DNA of 34,219 bases from Eubacteriaceae bacterium UBA4266 (lineage in GTDB: Bacteria > Bacillota > Clostridia > Eubacteriales > Eubacteriaceae), in the NCBI GenBank assembly GCA_002396065.1, contig DGWE01000106.1, positions 1-34,219 on the forward strand, given 5' to 3'. Shown here piece after piece: positions 23,296-33,465 of this stretch. Each line of letters begins with the position of its first letter. Position 1 is the first letter of the stretch. The position numbers were made by a program, and so were the translations under genes. A model generated the notes under the pieces. The model did not search any database. It was not told the origin of the DNA and was given only the letters and a program-made list of their open reading frames with translations.

Positions 23296-24229
23296 TATTC
23301 GGGTTGTGGTGATGGGGACGACCGATTTCGCAGTGCCGGCATTAAAAAAGCTGTACGACAGCGATTTTGATGTGGTCTGTGTCGTCTGTCAGCCTGACCG
23401 CCCCAACGGACGCGGCAAAAAAATGCGCCCGCTGCCAATGAAGAAAACGGCACAGGATCTTGGTATTCCGGTCTTTCAGCCGGAAAAGATCCGCGACCCA
23501 GAAGCGGTTGCACATTTAGAAAGCCTGCATCCAGATTTCTTTGTCGTCGCGGCTTATGGGCAGATCCTTTCGCAAGAGGTGCTGGATATTCCGACCTACG
23601 GCTGCATCAACATTCACGGCTCGCTGCTTCCGAAATACCGGGGTGCGGCGCCGATTCATCACGCGATCATTGACGGCGAAAAGGAAACGGGCGTGTCGAT
23701 TATGAAAATGGACATCGGCATGGATACCGGCGCGGTTTACAAAAAGGTGGTCATGCCGATCACCGAGACGACAACAGTAGGAGAGATGCACGACCAGATG
23801 GCGGAACAAGGGGCAGAGGCCCTTATTCCGGTGCTTATAGACGTCTGTGCGGGGACAGCGGAAGCTGTGCCCCAGGATCCAGACAAAGCGACCTACGCGG
23901 ACAAAATCAGCAAGGAAACGGGATTGATCGATTGGCATCAGCCCGCAGACAAGGTTTTGCGGCGCATCAACGGGACAGATCCGTGGCCCGGCGCCTGGTG
24001 TCAGTATCAGGCTAAGAAGATGAAATGCTTTGCGCCAAAAATTTTCGATCAGACGGCATCGAGCCGGCCAGGCACTGTCGTTTCAGCTGACAGCGAAACG
24101 GGATTGATCGTCGCCGCGGCGGATCAGCTCGTCGAAATCCAGGAAATTCAGATGCCCGGGAAACGGCGGATGAAGGCCAAGGACTATTTGCGGGGCAATG
24201 CCATTGAGGTCGGCACGGTTCTCCACTGA
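23288..24229 (+). CDS. fmt: Methionyl-tRNA formyltransferase
   Basis: Formylates initiator Met-tRNA with 10-formyl-THF. 313 residues from ATG 23288, which has GGAG 9 bases upstream; an ATG at 23273 lies before that site. VMGTTDFAVPALKKL opens the transferase domain. INIHGSLLPKYRGAAPIHHAI contains the catalytic Asn and His and the SLLP-RGAAP signature, and MDIGMDTGAVY supplies the Asp. The C-terminal OB domain (about 205-313) starts near INGTDPWPGAW. It overlaps def by 8 bases. Confidence 0.97.
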   Translation: MNNIRVVVMGTTDFAVPALKKLYDSDFDVVCVVCQPDRPNGRGKKMRPLPMKKTAQDLGIPVFQPEKIRDPEAVAHLESLHPDFFVVAAYGQILSQEVLDIPTYGCINIHGSLLPKYRGAAPIHHAIIDGEKETGVSIMKMDIGMDTGAVYKKVVMPITETTTVGEMHDQMAEQGAEALIPVLIDVCAGTAEAVPQDPDKATYADKISKETGLIDWHQPADKVLRRINGTDPWPGAWCQYQAKKMKCFAPKIFDQTASSRPGTVVSADSETGLIVAAADQLVEIQEIQMPGKRRMKAKDYLRGNAIEVGTVLH

Positions 24230-24298
24230 TTATTTTAGAAAAATTTCAGTCTTGCCCACTATAATGCCATTAATTTTAATAGAAAAAGGAGAATGACA

Positions 24299-24991
24299 AT
24301 GTTTTTTTGGGACTGGACGATGATCATCCTGATCCCTGGGCTGATCATTTCGGCGATCGCTCAGGCGAAGGTCACCTCATCTTTTAATCGATACAGCCGG
24401 ATTCAATCTAGATCGGGGCTGACGGGCTTTGAAACGGCGAATCGCCTGCTGGCCGTCCAAAACGTGCCGGTCACGCTTCACAGTATTGCCGGCAATTTGA
24501 CCGACCATTTTGATCCGCGGAATAAAACCATCGGCCTGTCGCAGCCGGTAGGCAACAGCGCCAGTCTGGCCGCGGTCGCCGTTGCGGCTCACGAAACAGG
24601 ACATGCCTATCAGGATTACGAAGGCTACTTTGGACTGAAATTCAGAAATGCCATTGTGCCGGTCTGCAATTTTGCAACCAACGCGGCGTGGCCGCTGTTT
24701 TTTATCGGCCTGATTTTCGGCGGCGCGAGCCAATACGGCGTTATGCTGATGAATATCGGCATCCTGTTTTTCTCGTTTTCACTGATCTTTAATCTGGTGA
24801 CCTTGCCGGTTGAATTCAACGCGAGCCACCGGGCATTGGTGATGCTTCAGGAAAATCAGATGTTGGGACCGGACGAAATCAAGGGCGCCAGACGGGTGCT
24901 CTCCGCGGCAGCCATGACTTACGTCGCGGCCACCCTCGTGTCCTTCCTGAACCTGCTGAGAATGATTTTGTTGAGAGATAGTCGTTCGTAA
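24299..24991 (+). CDS. YugP-type membrane zinc metallopeptidase
   Basis: 231 codons including stop (230 residues). The N-terminal transmembrane helix (about 6-21) precedes a cytosolic/peripheral domain with HETGH at 98-102, the zinc-binding HExxH motif. Two or more hydrophobic helices follow (about 120-170 and near the C-terminus). This matches the DUF2268-unrelated YugP/PF04298 family, found between fmt and rsmB in many Clostridia. Its substrate is unknown. ATG 24299 was chosen over ATG 24293 because GGAG lies 7 bases upstream of it. A possible -10 TATAAT lies at 24260-24265. Confidence 0.88.
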   Translation: MFFWDWTMIILIPGLIISAIAQAKVTSSFNRYSRIQSRSGLTGFETANRLLAVQNVPVTLHSIAGNLTDHFDPRNKTIGLSQPVGNSASLAAVAVAAHETGHAYQDYEGYFGLKFRNAIVPVCNFATNAAWPLFFIGLIFGGASQYGVMLMNIGILFFSFSLIFNLVTLPVEFNASHRALVMLQENQMLGPDEIKGARRVLSAAAMTYVAATLVSFLNLLRMILLRDSRS

Positions 24992-24995
24992 TAAT

Positions 24996-26333
24996 ATGAA
25001 GCGAAAAAATACAAAAACCCCACACAATTTATCGCCGCGCGAACAGGCTTACGACAGCCTGCTCGCCATTGACCGGGAGGGTGCCTTCTCCAATTTGGAA
25101 ATTCAGAGGGCGCTTTCCCGTTCGTTGTTTTCAAAGCCGGATGCGCATTTGTACACGGCGTTGGTTTACGGCGTCCTTCAGAATGAAATGCTGCTGGACG
25201 ACCGAATCGCGAAAATGACCAAGCCCGGCACACGGCTTGATTTTGAAGTGCGCGAGATTCTGCGCATCGCGGCTTTTCAGCTGCTGATGATGAACCGCAT
25301 TCCGCCCTATGCCGCGATTTCCGAGGCCGTCGCGCTGTGCGGCAAGGTCAAACCCAAGGCCAAGGGATTTGTCAACGGGGTGCTCAGAAACATGGCGCGC
25401 CAATCGGATCAGCTGAAGCGTTGGCAGGCGTCGGACTACAAGGACGCCATTCAGGCGCTCTCGGTCCGCACGTCTGTGCCGAAGCCGATCGTCGATATTT
25501 ACGCCAGAGCCTTTGGCGCGAAAGGGGGCGTGCGCGAGCTGATGGCGGTGAATCGGCCGTCACCGCTGACCATTCGGGCCAATGGGCTGAAAATACCGCG
25601 GGATACGTTATTGGAAGAGCTGGCCAATGAGGGCATAGAAGGGGTGAAGACGGCCCTTTCGCCCTCGGGCATCAAAATCACGAACGCCTCTGTGTCGGAA
25701 TTAACACAGACCCAGGCCTACATGGCCGGTCTCTTTACGATTCAGGATCAAGGCGCAATGCTGATCGCTGAGGCTTTGTCGCCCGAAGCGGGTGAGCGTA
25801 TCCTCGACATGTGCGCGGCACCGGGAGGAAAAACGACGTATCTCGCCGAAATGATGGGAGATCAGGGTGTGATCACCGCTCGGGACATTTATCCCTCCAG
25901 ACTAAAGCTGATCGACAACCAGGCCAAGCTGCTGGGCATCGGGTGTATTCAAACAGAGGCCTTCGACGGCACCGCACGCAAGGCGGCGGATCACGAGCAG
26001 TACGACCGCGTGCTTCTCGACGCGCCGTGCTCCGGTTTAGGAATCATTCGGAGGAAACCGGAAATCCGCTACCGATTTGAGTTTAAAAAGCAGCGCGCGC
26101 TCATTGACATTCAGCGAAAAATGCTGATAAACGCGGTCGACGCGTTAAAGCCGGGCGGCACACTCGTTTATTCCACCTGTACGGTGGACCCAAAGGAAAA
26201 CGCCGAGCAGGTCCGCTGGCTCTGCCGGAACGCAGTGGGGCTCACTGTGTTAAACACGCGGCAAATCGGTACGGCCGACGATCAATGCGACGGGTTTTAT
26301 TACGCCAAACTCGTTAAAAACAGTGCGCAGTGA
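24996..26333 (+). CDS. rsmB: 16S rRNA (cytosine-967-C5)-methyltransferase RsmB
   Basis: SAM-dependent methylation of 16S rRNA C967. 445 residues: an N-terminal NusB-like RNA-binding domain (about 10-135; AYDSLLAIDREGAFSN, FQLLMMNRIPPYAAISEAV, GFVNGVLRN), then the Rossmann methyltransferase. GERILDMCAAPGGKTTYLAEM binds SAM. DAPCSGLGIIRRKPEIRYR includes C345 and YSTCTVDPKENAEQV includes the catalytic C395, the two-cysteine pattern of m5C methyltransferases. It starts 5 bases after the zinc peptidase stop with only a weak ribosome binding site, so coupling is likely. Confidence 0.95.
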   Translation: MKRKNTKTPHNLSPREQAYDSLLAIDREGAFSNLEIQRALSRSLFSKPDAHLYTALVYGVLQNEMLLDDRIAKMTKPGTRLDFEVREILRIAAFQLLMMNRIPPYAAISEAVALCGKVKPKAKGFVNGVLRNMARQSDQLKRWQASDYKDAIQALSVRTSVPKPIVDIYARAFGAKGGVRELMAVNRPSPLTIRANGLKIPRDTLLEELANEGIEGVKTALSPSGIKITNASVSELTQTQAYMAGLFTIQDQGAMLIAEALSPEAGERILDMCAAPGGKTTYLAEMMGDQGVITARDIYPSRLKLIDNQAKLLGIGCIQTEAFDGTARKAADHEQYDRVLLDAPCSGLGIIRRKPEIRYRFEFKKQRALIDIQRKMLINAVDALKPGGTLVYSTCTVDPKENAEQVRWLCRNAVGLTVLNTRQIGTADDQCDGFYYAKLVKNSAQ

Positions 26334-26388
26334 AGATGACATCCCTGTTGAATCAGTCGTCATCATTAACAAAGAAAGAAGTGAGGGT

Positions 26389-29007
26389 GTGAAAAAGAGA
26401 GATCAAGCTACAACAGCCATCCGCGCTAAACGGCGGAAATTGACATTAAAACAGCGCTGCAGCCTGCTTTCCGGCCAGTCCAAATGGTCGTCTCAGGGCA
26501 TTCCGGAACAGGGGATTTATCCCTTTGTGATGTCTGACGGCCCCCACGGGCTGAGGCAGGAAAAGGAAGACGGCAGCAGTTATCCGGCGACCTGTTTTCC
26601 GCCGGAGGTCACCTTGTCCTGTTCCTGGGATCCGGAGATGGTGTATCGGGTTGCGGCGGCAATTGCTGAGGAAGCGGCGGCGCAGGGGATAGATGTTATT
26701 TTGGGGCCGGGCCTCAATATCAAACGCAGCCCACTCTGCGGCCGAAACTTCGAGTATTTTTCGGAAGATCCCTTATTGTCAGGTACGCTTGGCAAGGCGT
26801 ACATCGAGGGCGCCAAAAGCCGCTGTGTTGAAACCTGCGTCAAGCATTTCTTCGCCAACAATCAAGAGAGCAATCGCATGACGATTGATGTGCGGCTGTC
26901 AGAAAGGGCCGCGCGGGAAATTTACATCCGTCCCTTTGAAATCGCGATACGCGGCGCCGATCCCGGTATGGTGATGGCCGCCTACAATCAAATCAACGGC
27001 ACCTACGCGACGGAACACCGCCATGCGCTGACGGCACTGCTGAGAGACCAATGGCATTACCACGGCGTGACGGTTTCAGATTGGTCTGCCGTTCAAGACC
27101 GGGCCGCCAGCGTCAGAGCAGGCTTGGATTTGGAAATGCCGGATTCGGATGGCGTCAACGACGAGAAGGTTTACCACGCGGTCAAGCGCTTGGCACTGCC
27201 AGAGGGCTGTGTCAACCGCAGTGTCGAACGGTTGATCGCCTTTGGCGAACGCTGCGAAGAAAACCGCCGAGCCCGCAGGGAGCTGACTCTTTCAAGCACC
27301 GATGCACACCATCAGCTGGCGCGGCGCGCGGCAGCGGAAAGCATTGTACTTTTGGAAAACAAGCACCAGCTGCTGCCTCTCGTACCCGATAAGCTGCCTC
27401 GCGACCATCATCTCTTAGTTGTCGGTGCTCTCGCAAAGACACCGAGGATTCAAGGCGGCGGTTCGTCTCAGGTCAACGCCAATTGGATCGAAACGCCATG
27501 GGACAGTCTTAAAGCGGTGTACGCGGACGTTCAGCTGGATTACGCGGACGGGTATGCGCTGTCCGCAATTTCAGAAAATGAACAGCAGGCGCTTTCGGCG
27601 CGCGCCCTTAAAAAGGCGGCGCAGGCGGACACGGTTCTGCTTTTCGTCGGCCTGCCCGAATCGGCAGAAAGCGAATCCTGGGATCGGTCCGACATGAATC
27701 TGCCGGTCGATCAGTTAAAATTAATAGATCAGCTGACAGCGGCGCATCATCGCGTCGTGGTGATCGTTCAAAACGGCGGGGCAGTCCTGCTGGGACACGC
27801 GGCCTGTGCGGATGCGGTGCTGGAGGCCTGGCTCGGCGGGGAGGCCTGCGGCCCGGCGCTGTGCGACGTCCTCTCCGGAAAGGTGATCCCTTCGGGCAAA
27901 TTGACGGAAACCATCCCTAAACGGCTGGAGGATACGCCGGCGTATTTGAATTTTCCGGGCGATGGCCGTGAAGTGGATTATGGGGAAGGCATTTACGTGG
28001 GCTACCGCTTCTACGATGCCAAGCACTTGGCAGTGCAGTACCCCTTCGGATACGGCCTGAGCTACGCGGAGTTTGAATACACGGGCTTTTCGCTTAAGGA
28101 GGACGCCAGCGATGCGCTGATTTTTGAGGTTAAATTGAAAAATCACTCGGATTTTGCGGCGAAGGAGACGATTCAAATCTACGCGGGCATGCCGGACAGC
28201 GTCGTGAGCCGCCCGCCTAAGGTGTTAGCAGCTTATCAAAAGGTCGACGTGCCGGCAGGTGCGGCCAAACACGTCACGATCGCTGTGCCCAAGGATCGGC
28301 TGGCTTATTTTGACACCGACTCTCATCAATGGCGGATTGAAAGCGGCACCTATTGCTTTTACTGCGGCGCGTCGAGCCGGGATTTGAAATTCAAACGGAG
28401 CGCGGTCATCGATGTGGGACATGCTGAGCCTGTGATTACGGCAAATTCAACGGTTCAAGAGGTGCTGCGCACCAAACGGGGGCAGGCGCTGTTTCAACAG
28501 GCAGTCGATTTTTACCACAAGCTGACCGGCTTCGAGCTGGACATGAATGACGATTTCATCGTCCATTCGGTGATGGCGACGCCGCTGGCCAAGGTGCCGA
28601 TGCTTTCCGGCGGCATGCTGACGGACCGGATGCTCAGGCGCGTGATCCGCTACATCAATCACGACGTCCGGCATCTGGGCATTGGCTTTTTGGCGGCCAG
28701 AGAGGTGAACGGTCCGAAGGTAGTCGGGGCTTTGATCCGCGCGCGGACCACCTATTCGAAAAATCAGGCAGCGCCCTATTCAATCGACACGCCGATCGAT
28801 CTGCTGCTGGCCTCACCTGAGCACCGCGCGGTTCTGGCCTTGCTTCTTGGGCCGAAGGGCGAAACCATTTTATCCCACGCTGCCGTACGGGCCTTGGCTA
28901 AAACCCATTTGACCCTTCGTCAGCTTCAGGCCATTACGCCCCTGCATCTGTTTAAAAAATCTGCATTGGAACAAATCAACACGAAATTGAAGGCGATACA
29001 TTTATGA
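26389..29007 (+). CDS. GH3 family beta-glucosidase-like glycoside hydrolase
   Basis: About 872 residues from GTG 26389; an in-frame GTG at 26323 overlapping rsmB would add 22, and neither has a strong ribosome binding site. No signal peptide, so cytoplasmic. Numbered from the longer start: GH3 N domain (about 45-320) with MSDGPHGLRQE, GPGLNIKRSPLCGRNFEYFSEDP, VKHFFANNQE and the nucleophile D253 in GVTVSDWSAV; GH3 C domain (about 340-570) with GGGSSQVN; an Fn3-like domain (about 640-720) after FGYGLSYAEFEYTG. A further stretch of about 180 residues follows, including PMLSGGMLTDRML, which many Clostridia GH3 enzymes share, and then about 100 residues of unclear origin. It is followed by tsaB with a 4-base overlap. 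The substrate is not deducible; beta-glucosides are most likely. Confidence 0.88.
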   Translation: MKKRDQATTAIRAKRRKLTLKQRCSLLSGQSKWSSQGIPEQGIYPFVMSDGPHGLRQEKEDGSSYPATCFPPEVTLSCSWDPEMVYRVAAAIAEEAAAQGIDVILGPGLNIKRSPLCGRNFEYFSEDPLLSGTLGKAYIEGAKSRCVETCVKHFFANNQESNRMTIDVRLSERAAREIYIRPFEIAIRGADPGMVMAAYNQINGTYATEHRHALTALLRDQWHYHGVTVSDWSAVQDRAASVRAGLDLEMPDSDGVNDEKVYHAVKRLALPEGCVNRSVERLIAFGERCEENRRARRELTLSSTDAHHQLARRAAAESIVLLENKHQLLPLVPDKLPRDHHLLVVGALAKTPRIQGGGSSQVNANWIETPWDSLKAVYADVQLDYADGYALSAISENEQQALSARALKKAAQADTVLLFVGLPESAESESWDRSDMNLPVDQLKLIDQLTAAHHRVVVIVQNGGAVLLGHAACADAVLEAWLGGEACGPALCDVLSGKVIPSGKLTETIPKRLEDTPAYLNFPGDGREVDYGEGIYVGYRFYDAKHLAVQYPFGYGLSYAEFEYTGFSLKEDASDALIFEVKLKNHSDFAAKETIQIYAGMPDSVVSRPPKVLAAYQKVDVPAGAAKHVTIAVPKDRLAYFDTDSHQWRIESGTYCFYCGASSRDLKFKRSAVIDVGHAEPVITANSTVQEVLRTKRGQALFQQAVDFYHKLTGFELDMNDDFIVHSVMATPLAKVPMLSGGMLTDRMLRRVIRYINHDVRHLGIGFLAAREVNGPKVVGALIRARTTYSKNQAAPYSIDTPIDLLLASPEHRAVLALLLGPKGETILSHAAVRALAKTHLTLRQLQAITPLHLFKKSALEQINTKLKAIHL

Positions 29008-29735
29008 AACTACTTATGATCGATACGTCGACCATTGTGGCCACAGCAGCCGTCCTCGACGAGGACAGACTGATTGCGGAAACAATTGTCAACTACAAGA
29101 AAAAACATTCGGAGAAAATGCTGCCGTCCATCGACCACATGCTTCAGGATTCGGGACTTAAGCTTGGGGATATCGATGTGTTCGGCGTCGTCAACGGGCC
29201 TGGCTCTTTTACAGGGCTGCGCATCGGCATGGCGACGGCGAAGGGCTTTGCCCAGGCGCTCGGCAAACCGATGGTGACGGTGTCGACGCTGGAGGCTCTC
29301 GCCGCTAACGTCTGCGTCACAGACGCAGCGATCTGCCCGACTGTCGACGCCCAGCGCGGACAGGTTTACGCTGCACTCTATCAATCCGACCGGGATGCGG
29401 CAGAGCTTAATCTTAAAAACACAATGGCCGAAGGCGTGTACGACGTCGACGCGCTGTGCGAAAAATTGAACGCGGTAAACGCACCGGTGATCATTTTAGG
29501 TGACGGGCTTAAAAAACACGGCAGCAAGCTTTTGGCGGCTGTGCCGAAGGCCCGGACCGCGCCGGCTTTTCTTTCGATGAACCGCGCGTCGTCGGCAGCA
29601 GCCGTCGGGCTTAAGAAAATACAGCAGGGCCAAACGGTGGATTGTTTTCAAGCAGGGCTGAACTACTTGAGAAAATCCTCGGCCGAAGAACAGCGGGAAA
29701 AGAAACTGGCCCAGGAAGCGCAGCACCATGAGTAA
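29004..29735 (+). CDS. tsaB: tRNA threonylcarbamoyladenosine biosynthesis protein TsaB
   Basis: Partner of TsaD in the TsaBDE complex that installs t6A37 on ANN-reading tRNAs. 243 residues, ASKHA fold. MKLLMIDTSTIVATAAVLDE is the phosphate-1 loop. HSEKMLPSIDHML and FGVVNGPGSFTGLRIGMATA are the TsaB signatures. The C-terminal half is diverged, as is usual for this non-catalytic paralogue. The ATG overlaps the GH3 stop (ATGA) and its end overlaps rimI by 8 bases. tsaE, usually just upstream, is not in the window. Confidence 0.94.
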   Translation: MKLLMIDTSTIVATAAVLDEDRLIAETIVNYKKKHSEKMLPSIDHMLQDSGLKLGDIDVFGVVNGPGSFTGLRIGMATAKGFAQALGKPMVTVSTLEALAANVCVTDAAICPTVDAQRGQVYAALYQSDRDAAELNLKNTMAEGVYDVDALCEKLNAVNAPVIILGDGLKKHGSKLLAAVPKARTAPAFLSMNRASSAAAVGLKKIQQGQTVDCFQAGLNYLRKSSAEEQREKKLAQEAQHHE

Positions 29736-30243
29736 CGTCTGGCGGCCCTACGATTTCAGGCTGATGGAAAAAAGCGATCTCACACAGGTCATGGCCGTGG
29801 ATTGGCGGTCGGGCTTGATCCCTTGGCCGGAGCATTCGTTTATCGATGAGCTCGAGAATATTCTGGCCGAATATTTGGTTCTCGTTCAGAACGATTCAGA
29901 GAACCACGAGACCGCGGTAGTCGGGTTTGCTGGGCAGTGGTTTGTGGCCGGCGAGGCGCAGCTGATGAAAATCGCCATTGACCCGGATTTTCAAGGAAAC
30001 GGCCTTGGACGCAGACTTCTTAAAGAAATCATTGCGCGTGCGCGGCTTCACGACTGCCAGAGCATGACCCTGGAGGTCCGGACGGACAACGAGCCCGCGC
30101 TGAAGCTTTACCAGAGCTTTGGATTTGAGATCCTGGGCAAACGCGATCATTATTATCCCAACGGGTCAGACGCGTATGTGATGGATTTGGTTTTCCCAGA
30201 CGATCAAGGAGACAGAACAAAACATGAAGATATTATCGATTGA
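29728..30243 (+). CDS. rimI: Ribosomal protein S18-alanine N-acetyltransferase RimI-like
   Basis: 171-residue GNAT acetyltransferase. The acetyl-CoA-binding Q/R-x-x-G-x-G/A motif is QGNGLGRRLL, followed by LEVRTDNEPALKLYQSFGFEILGKRDHYY, the typical RimI ending with Asn and Tyr residues near the active site. The assignment as RimI relies on its place between tsaB and tsaD, as in most Bacillota; the protein substrate is not proved. It overlaps tsaB by 8 bases and tsaD by 20 bases. Confidence 0.9.
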   Translation: MSNVWRPYDFRLMEKSDLTQVMAVDWRSGLIPWPEHSFIDELENILAEYLVLVQNDSENHETAVVGFAGQWFVAGEAQLMKIAIDPDFQGNGLGRRLLKEIIARARLHDCQSMTLEVRTDNEPALKLYQSFGFEILGKRDHYYPNGSDAYVMDLVFPDDQGDRTKHEDIID

Positions 30244-31249
30244 ATCCTCTTGTGACGAAACGGCGGCGGCGATTATCGAGAACGGCCGCCGGATCCTGGC
30301 TAATCAGGTTTATACCCAGATTGCCATCCACAGAAAATACGGCGGCGTCGTGCCGGAAATCGCCTCGCGCAATCACGTGATGAAGATGCCCTTTGTGATT
30401 CAGGACGCGTTGGACGAAGCGCAGCTCACCTTTGACGATCTCGACGCGGTCGCAGTGACGAAGGGGCCGGGGCTTGTCGGGGCGCTGCTCGTCGGTGTGT
30501 CGACAGCGAAGGCGCTGGCTTACGCTCTCGACAAGCCGTTAATCGGCGTCAATCACATCGAGGGACACATCGCAGCTAATTATCTGGCTTTCCCAGAACT
30601 TGAACCGCCGTTTTTGGCATTGGTGGTCTCTGGCGGCCACACCAATCTGGTCATTGTCAAGGATTACGGCACCAATATCATTTTGGGCCGGACCCGCGAT
30701 GACGCCGCGGGAGAAGCCTTTGACAAGGTGGCACGGGTGCTGGGCTATCCCTATCCCGGAGGGCCGGCGGTCGATCAGGCCGCGCAGGCCGGCGACCCGC
30801 AGGCGATCGATTTCCCGCGAGTGATGCTCGAAAAGGACAGCTACGATTTCAGCTTCTCCGGCCTTAAATCGGCGGTGCTCAACGAATTGAACCACCGAAA
30901 AATGAAGCACATTCCGTACAAAAGGGAAGACGTCGCGGCGTCCTTCCAGGCCGCGGTTTTAGATGTGTTGACCGAAAAAACGATTCGCTGTGCTGAAGCT
31001 TACGGCCTGAAGAAAATCGTGGTTGCCGGCGGGGTGTCGGCCAACAAGGGGCTGCGCGCCCGCATGGACGCCGCCGCGAAGCAGCACGGCTGGCAGCTGT
31101 ATTATCCGCCGTTGTCGCTCTGTACCGACAACGCCGCGATGATCGGCGCCAGAGCCTATTACGATTTCAAGCTCGGCCGAACCAGCGGCTGGGATTTAAA
31201 TGCGGTCCCGGGATTGGAGCTGCCAGGGATCGATCGTGATAGGGTATAA
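30224..31249 (+). CDS. tsaD: tRNA N6-adenosine threonylcarbamoyltransferase TsaD
   Basis: Transfers threonylcarbamoyl from TC-AMP to A37 of tRNA; iron/zinc-dependent ASKHA enzyme. 341 residues, standard length. MKILSIESSCDETAAAI opens the protein. HIEGHIAANY supplies metal ligands H111 and H115. FLALVVSGGHTNLV, DDAAGEAFDKVARVLGYPYPGGPAVD, the SFSGLKSAV block, VAGGVSANKGLR and the last metal-binding CTDNAAMIG are all canonical. GGAG lies about 10 bases before ATG, inside rimI. It is the last gene of the run; no clear terminator follows. Confidence 0.97.
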   Translation: MKILSIESSCDETAAAIIENGRRILANQVYTQIAIHRKYGGVVPEIASRNHVMKMPFVIQDALDEAQLTFDDLDAVAVTKGPGLVGALLVGVSTAKALAYALDKPLIGVNHIEGHIAANYLAFPELEPPFLALVVSGGHTNLVIVKDYGTNIILGRTRDDAAGEAFDKVARVLGYPYPGGPAVDQAAQAGDPQAIDFPRVMLEKDSYDFSFSGLKSAVLNELNHRKMKHIPYKREDVAASFQAAVLDVLTEKTIRCAEAYGLKKIVVAGGVSANKGLRARMDAAAKQHGWQLYYPPLSLCTDNAAMIGARAYYDFKLGRTSGWDLNAVPGLELPGIDRDRV

Positions 31250-31292
31250 AACTTAAATAAATAATAAATTTTAAAAATCTTCCCAAAAAGTA

Positions 31293-31321
31293 TTGCAAAA
31301 AGCAGGAGCATCGTTTAATAT
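31293..31321 (+). promoter_or_regulatory. Promoter of groESL
   Basis: TTGCAA, a 17-base spacer and TAATAT (31316-31321), with an overlapping TATAAT at 31319-31324. RNA would start inside the CIRCE operator that follows. Confidence 0.65.
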
Positions 31322-31325
31322 AATG

Positions 31326-31352
31326 TCAGCACTCAGAGATAACGAGTGCTAA
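31326..31352. promoter_or_regulatory. CIRCE operator (HrcA binding site)
   Basis: TCAGCACTC, nine bases, GAGTGCTAA. The right arm is a perfect match to the CIRCE consensus and the left arm differs at one base (C for T). It lies over the predicted transcription start of groESL, so heat-shock control by the repressor HrcA is expected; hrcA itself is not in this window. Confidence 0.95.
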
Positions 31353-31387
31353 TAAAAACAGAAAAAAACTTTTGGGAGGCTTTAGCA

Positions 31388-31675
31388 ATGAAATTAAAAC
31401 CATTAGGTGACAAAATTGTTATAAAAGTAAAAGAAGAAGAAAAGAAAACAACGGGCGGCATCGTCCTTCCTGATTCCGCAAAAGAAAAACCGCAGCAGGG
31501 TGAAGTTGTTGCTGTGGGTTCCGGCGAAATGATTGACGGCAAGAAAGTACCGCTGGATGTCAAAGTCGGCGACGAAGTTATTTATTCTAAATATTCCGGC
31601 TCAGAAATCAAAATGGATGACGAAAAGTATCTGATTGTCAAACAGAACGATATTTTGGCAATTGTAGAAGAATAA
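31388..31675 (+). CDS. groES: Co-chaperonin GroES
   Basis: 95 residues, the usual length for the 10-kDa lid of the GroEL cage. [35 protein letters not shown] contains the mobile loop that docks on Gro[38 protein letters not shown] is the conserved end. ATG 31388 has GGGAGG 8 bases upstream. It is the first gene of the CIRCE-controlled pair, with 34 bases to groEL. Confidence 0.98.
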   Translation: MKLKPLGDKIVIKVKEEEKKTTGGIVLPDSAKEKPQQGEVVAVGSGEMIDGKKVPLDVKVGDEVIYSKYSGSEIKMDDEKYLIVKQNDILAIVEE

Positions 31676-31679
31676 TTGA

Positions 31680-33335
<1,656 letters not shown>

Positions 33336-33384
33336 GCCCTGCAAAAATGCAGAATTAAAAAAGAGAGAAGACAAAAATCTATCA

Positions 33385-33424
33385 CCCCCGAATATCATAT
33401 CCCCTTTGATATTCGGGGGTTTTT
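33385..33424 (+). terminator. Strong intrinsic terminator of groESL
   Basis: CCCCCGAATATCA pairs perfectly with TGATATTCGGGGG (13 base pairs) around a 9-base loop, followed by five T. The 3' arm overlaps the -35 box of the next promoter. Confidence 0.95.
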
Positions 33425-33433
33425 CTTTATAAT
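33406..33433 (+). promoter_or_regulatory. Promoter of the NUDIX gene, embedded in the groEL terminator
   Basis: TTGATA (33406-33411) lies in the loop and 3' arm of the groEL terminator; a 16-base spacer formed by the rest of the arm and T-run leads to TATAAT (33428-33433). The start codon is 32 bases downstream. Confidence 0.6.
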
Positions 33434-33465
33434 AATAAGAAAAGCGATGTTTTTGGGAGAGACGA

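Noticed and set aside
31346..31387. Upstream TTG start for groES
   Set aside because: It lies within the CIRCE operator and before the GGGAGG site; ATG 31388 gives the standard 95-residue protein.
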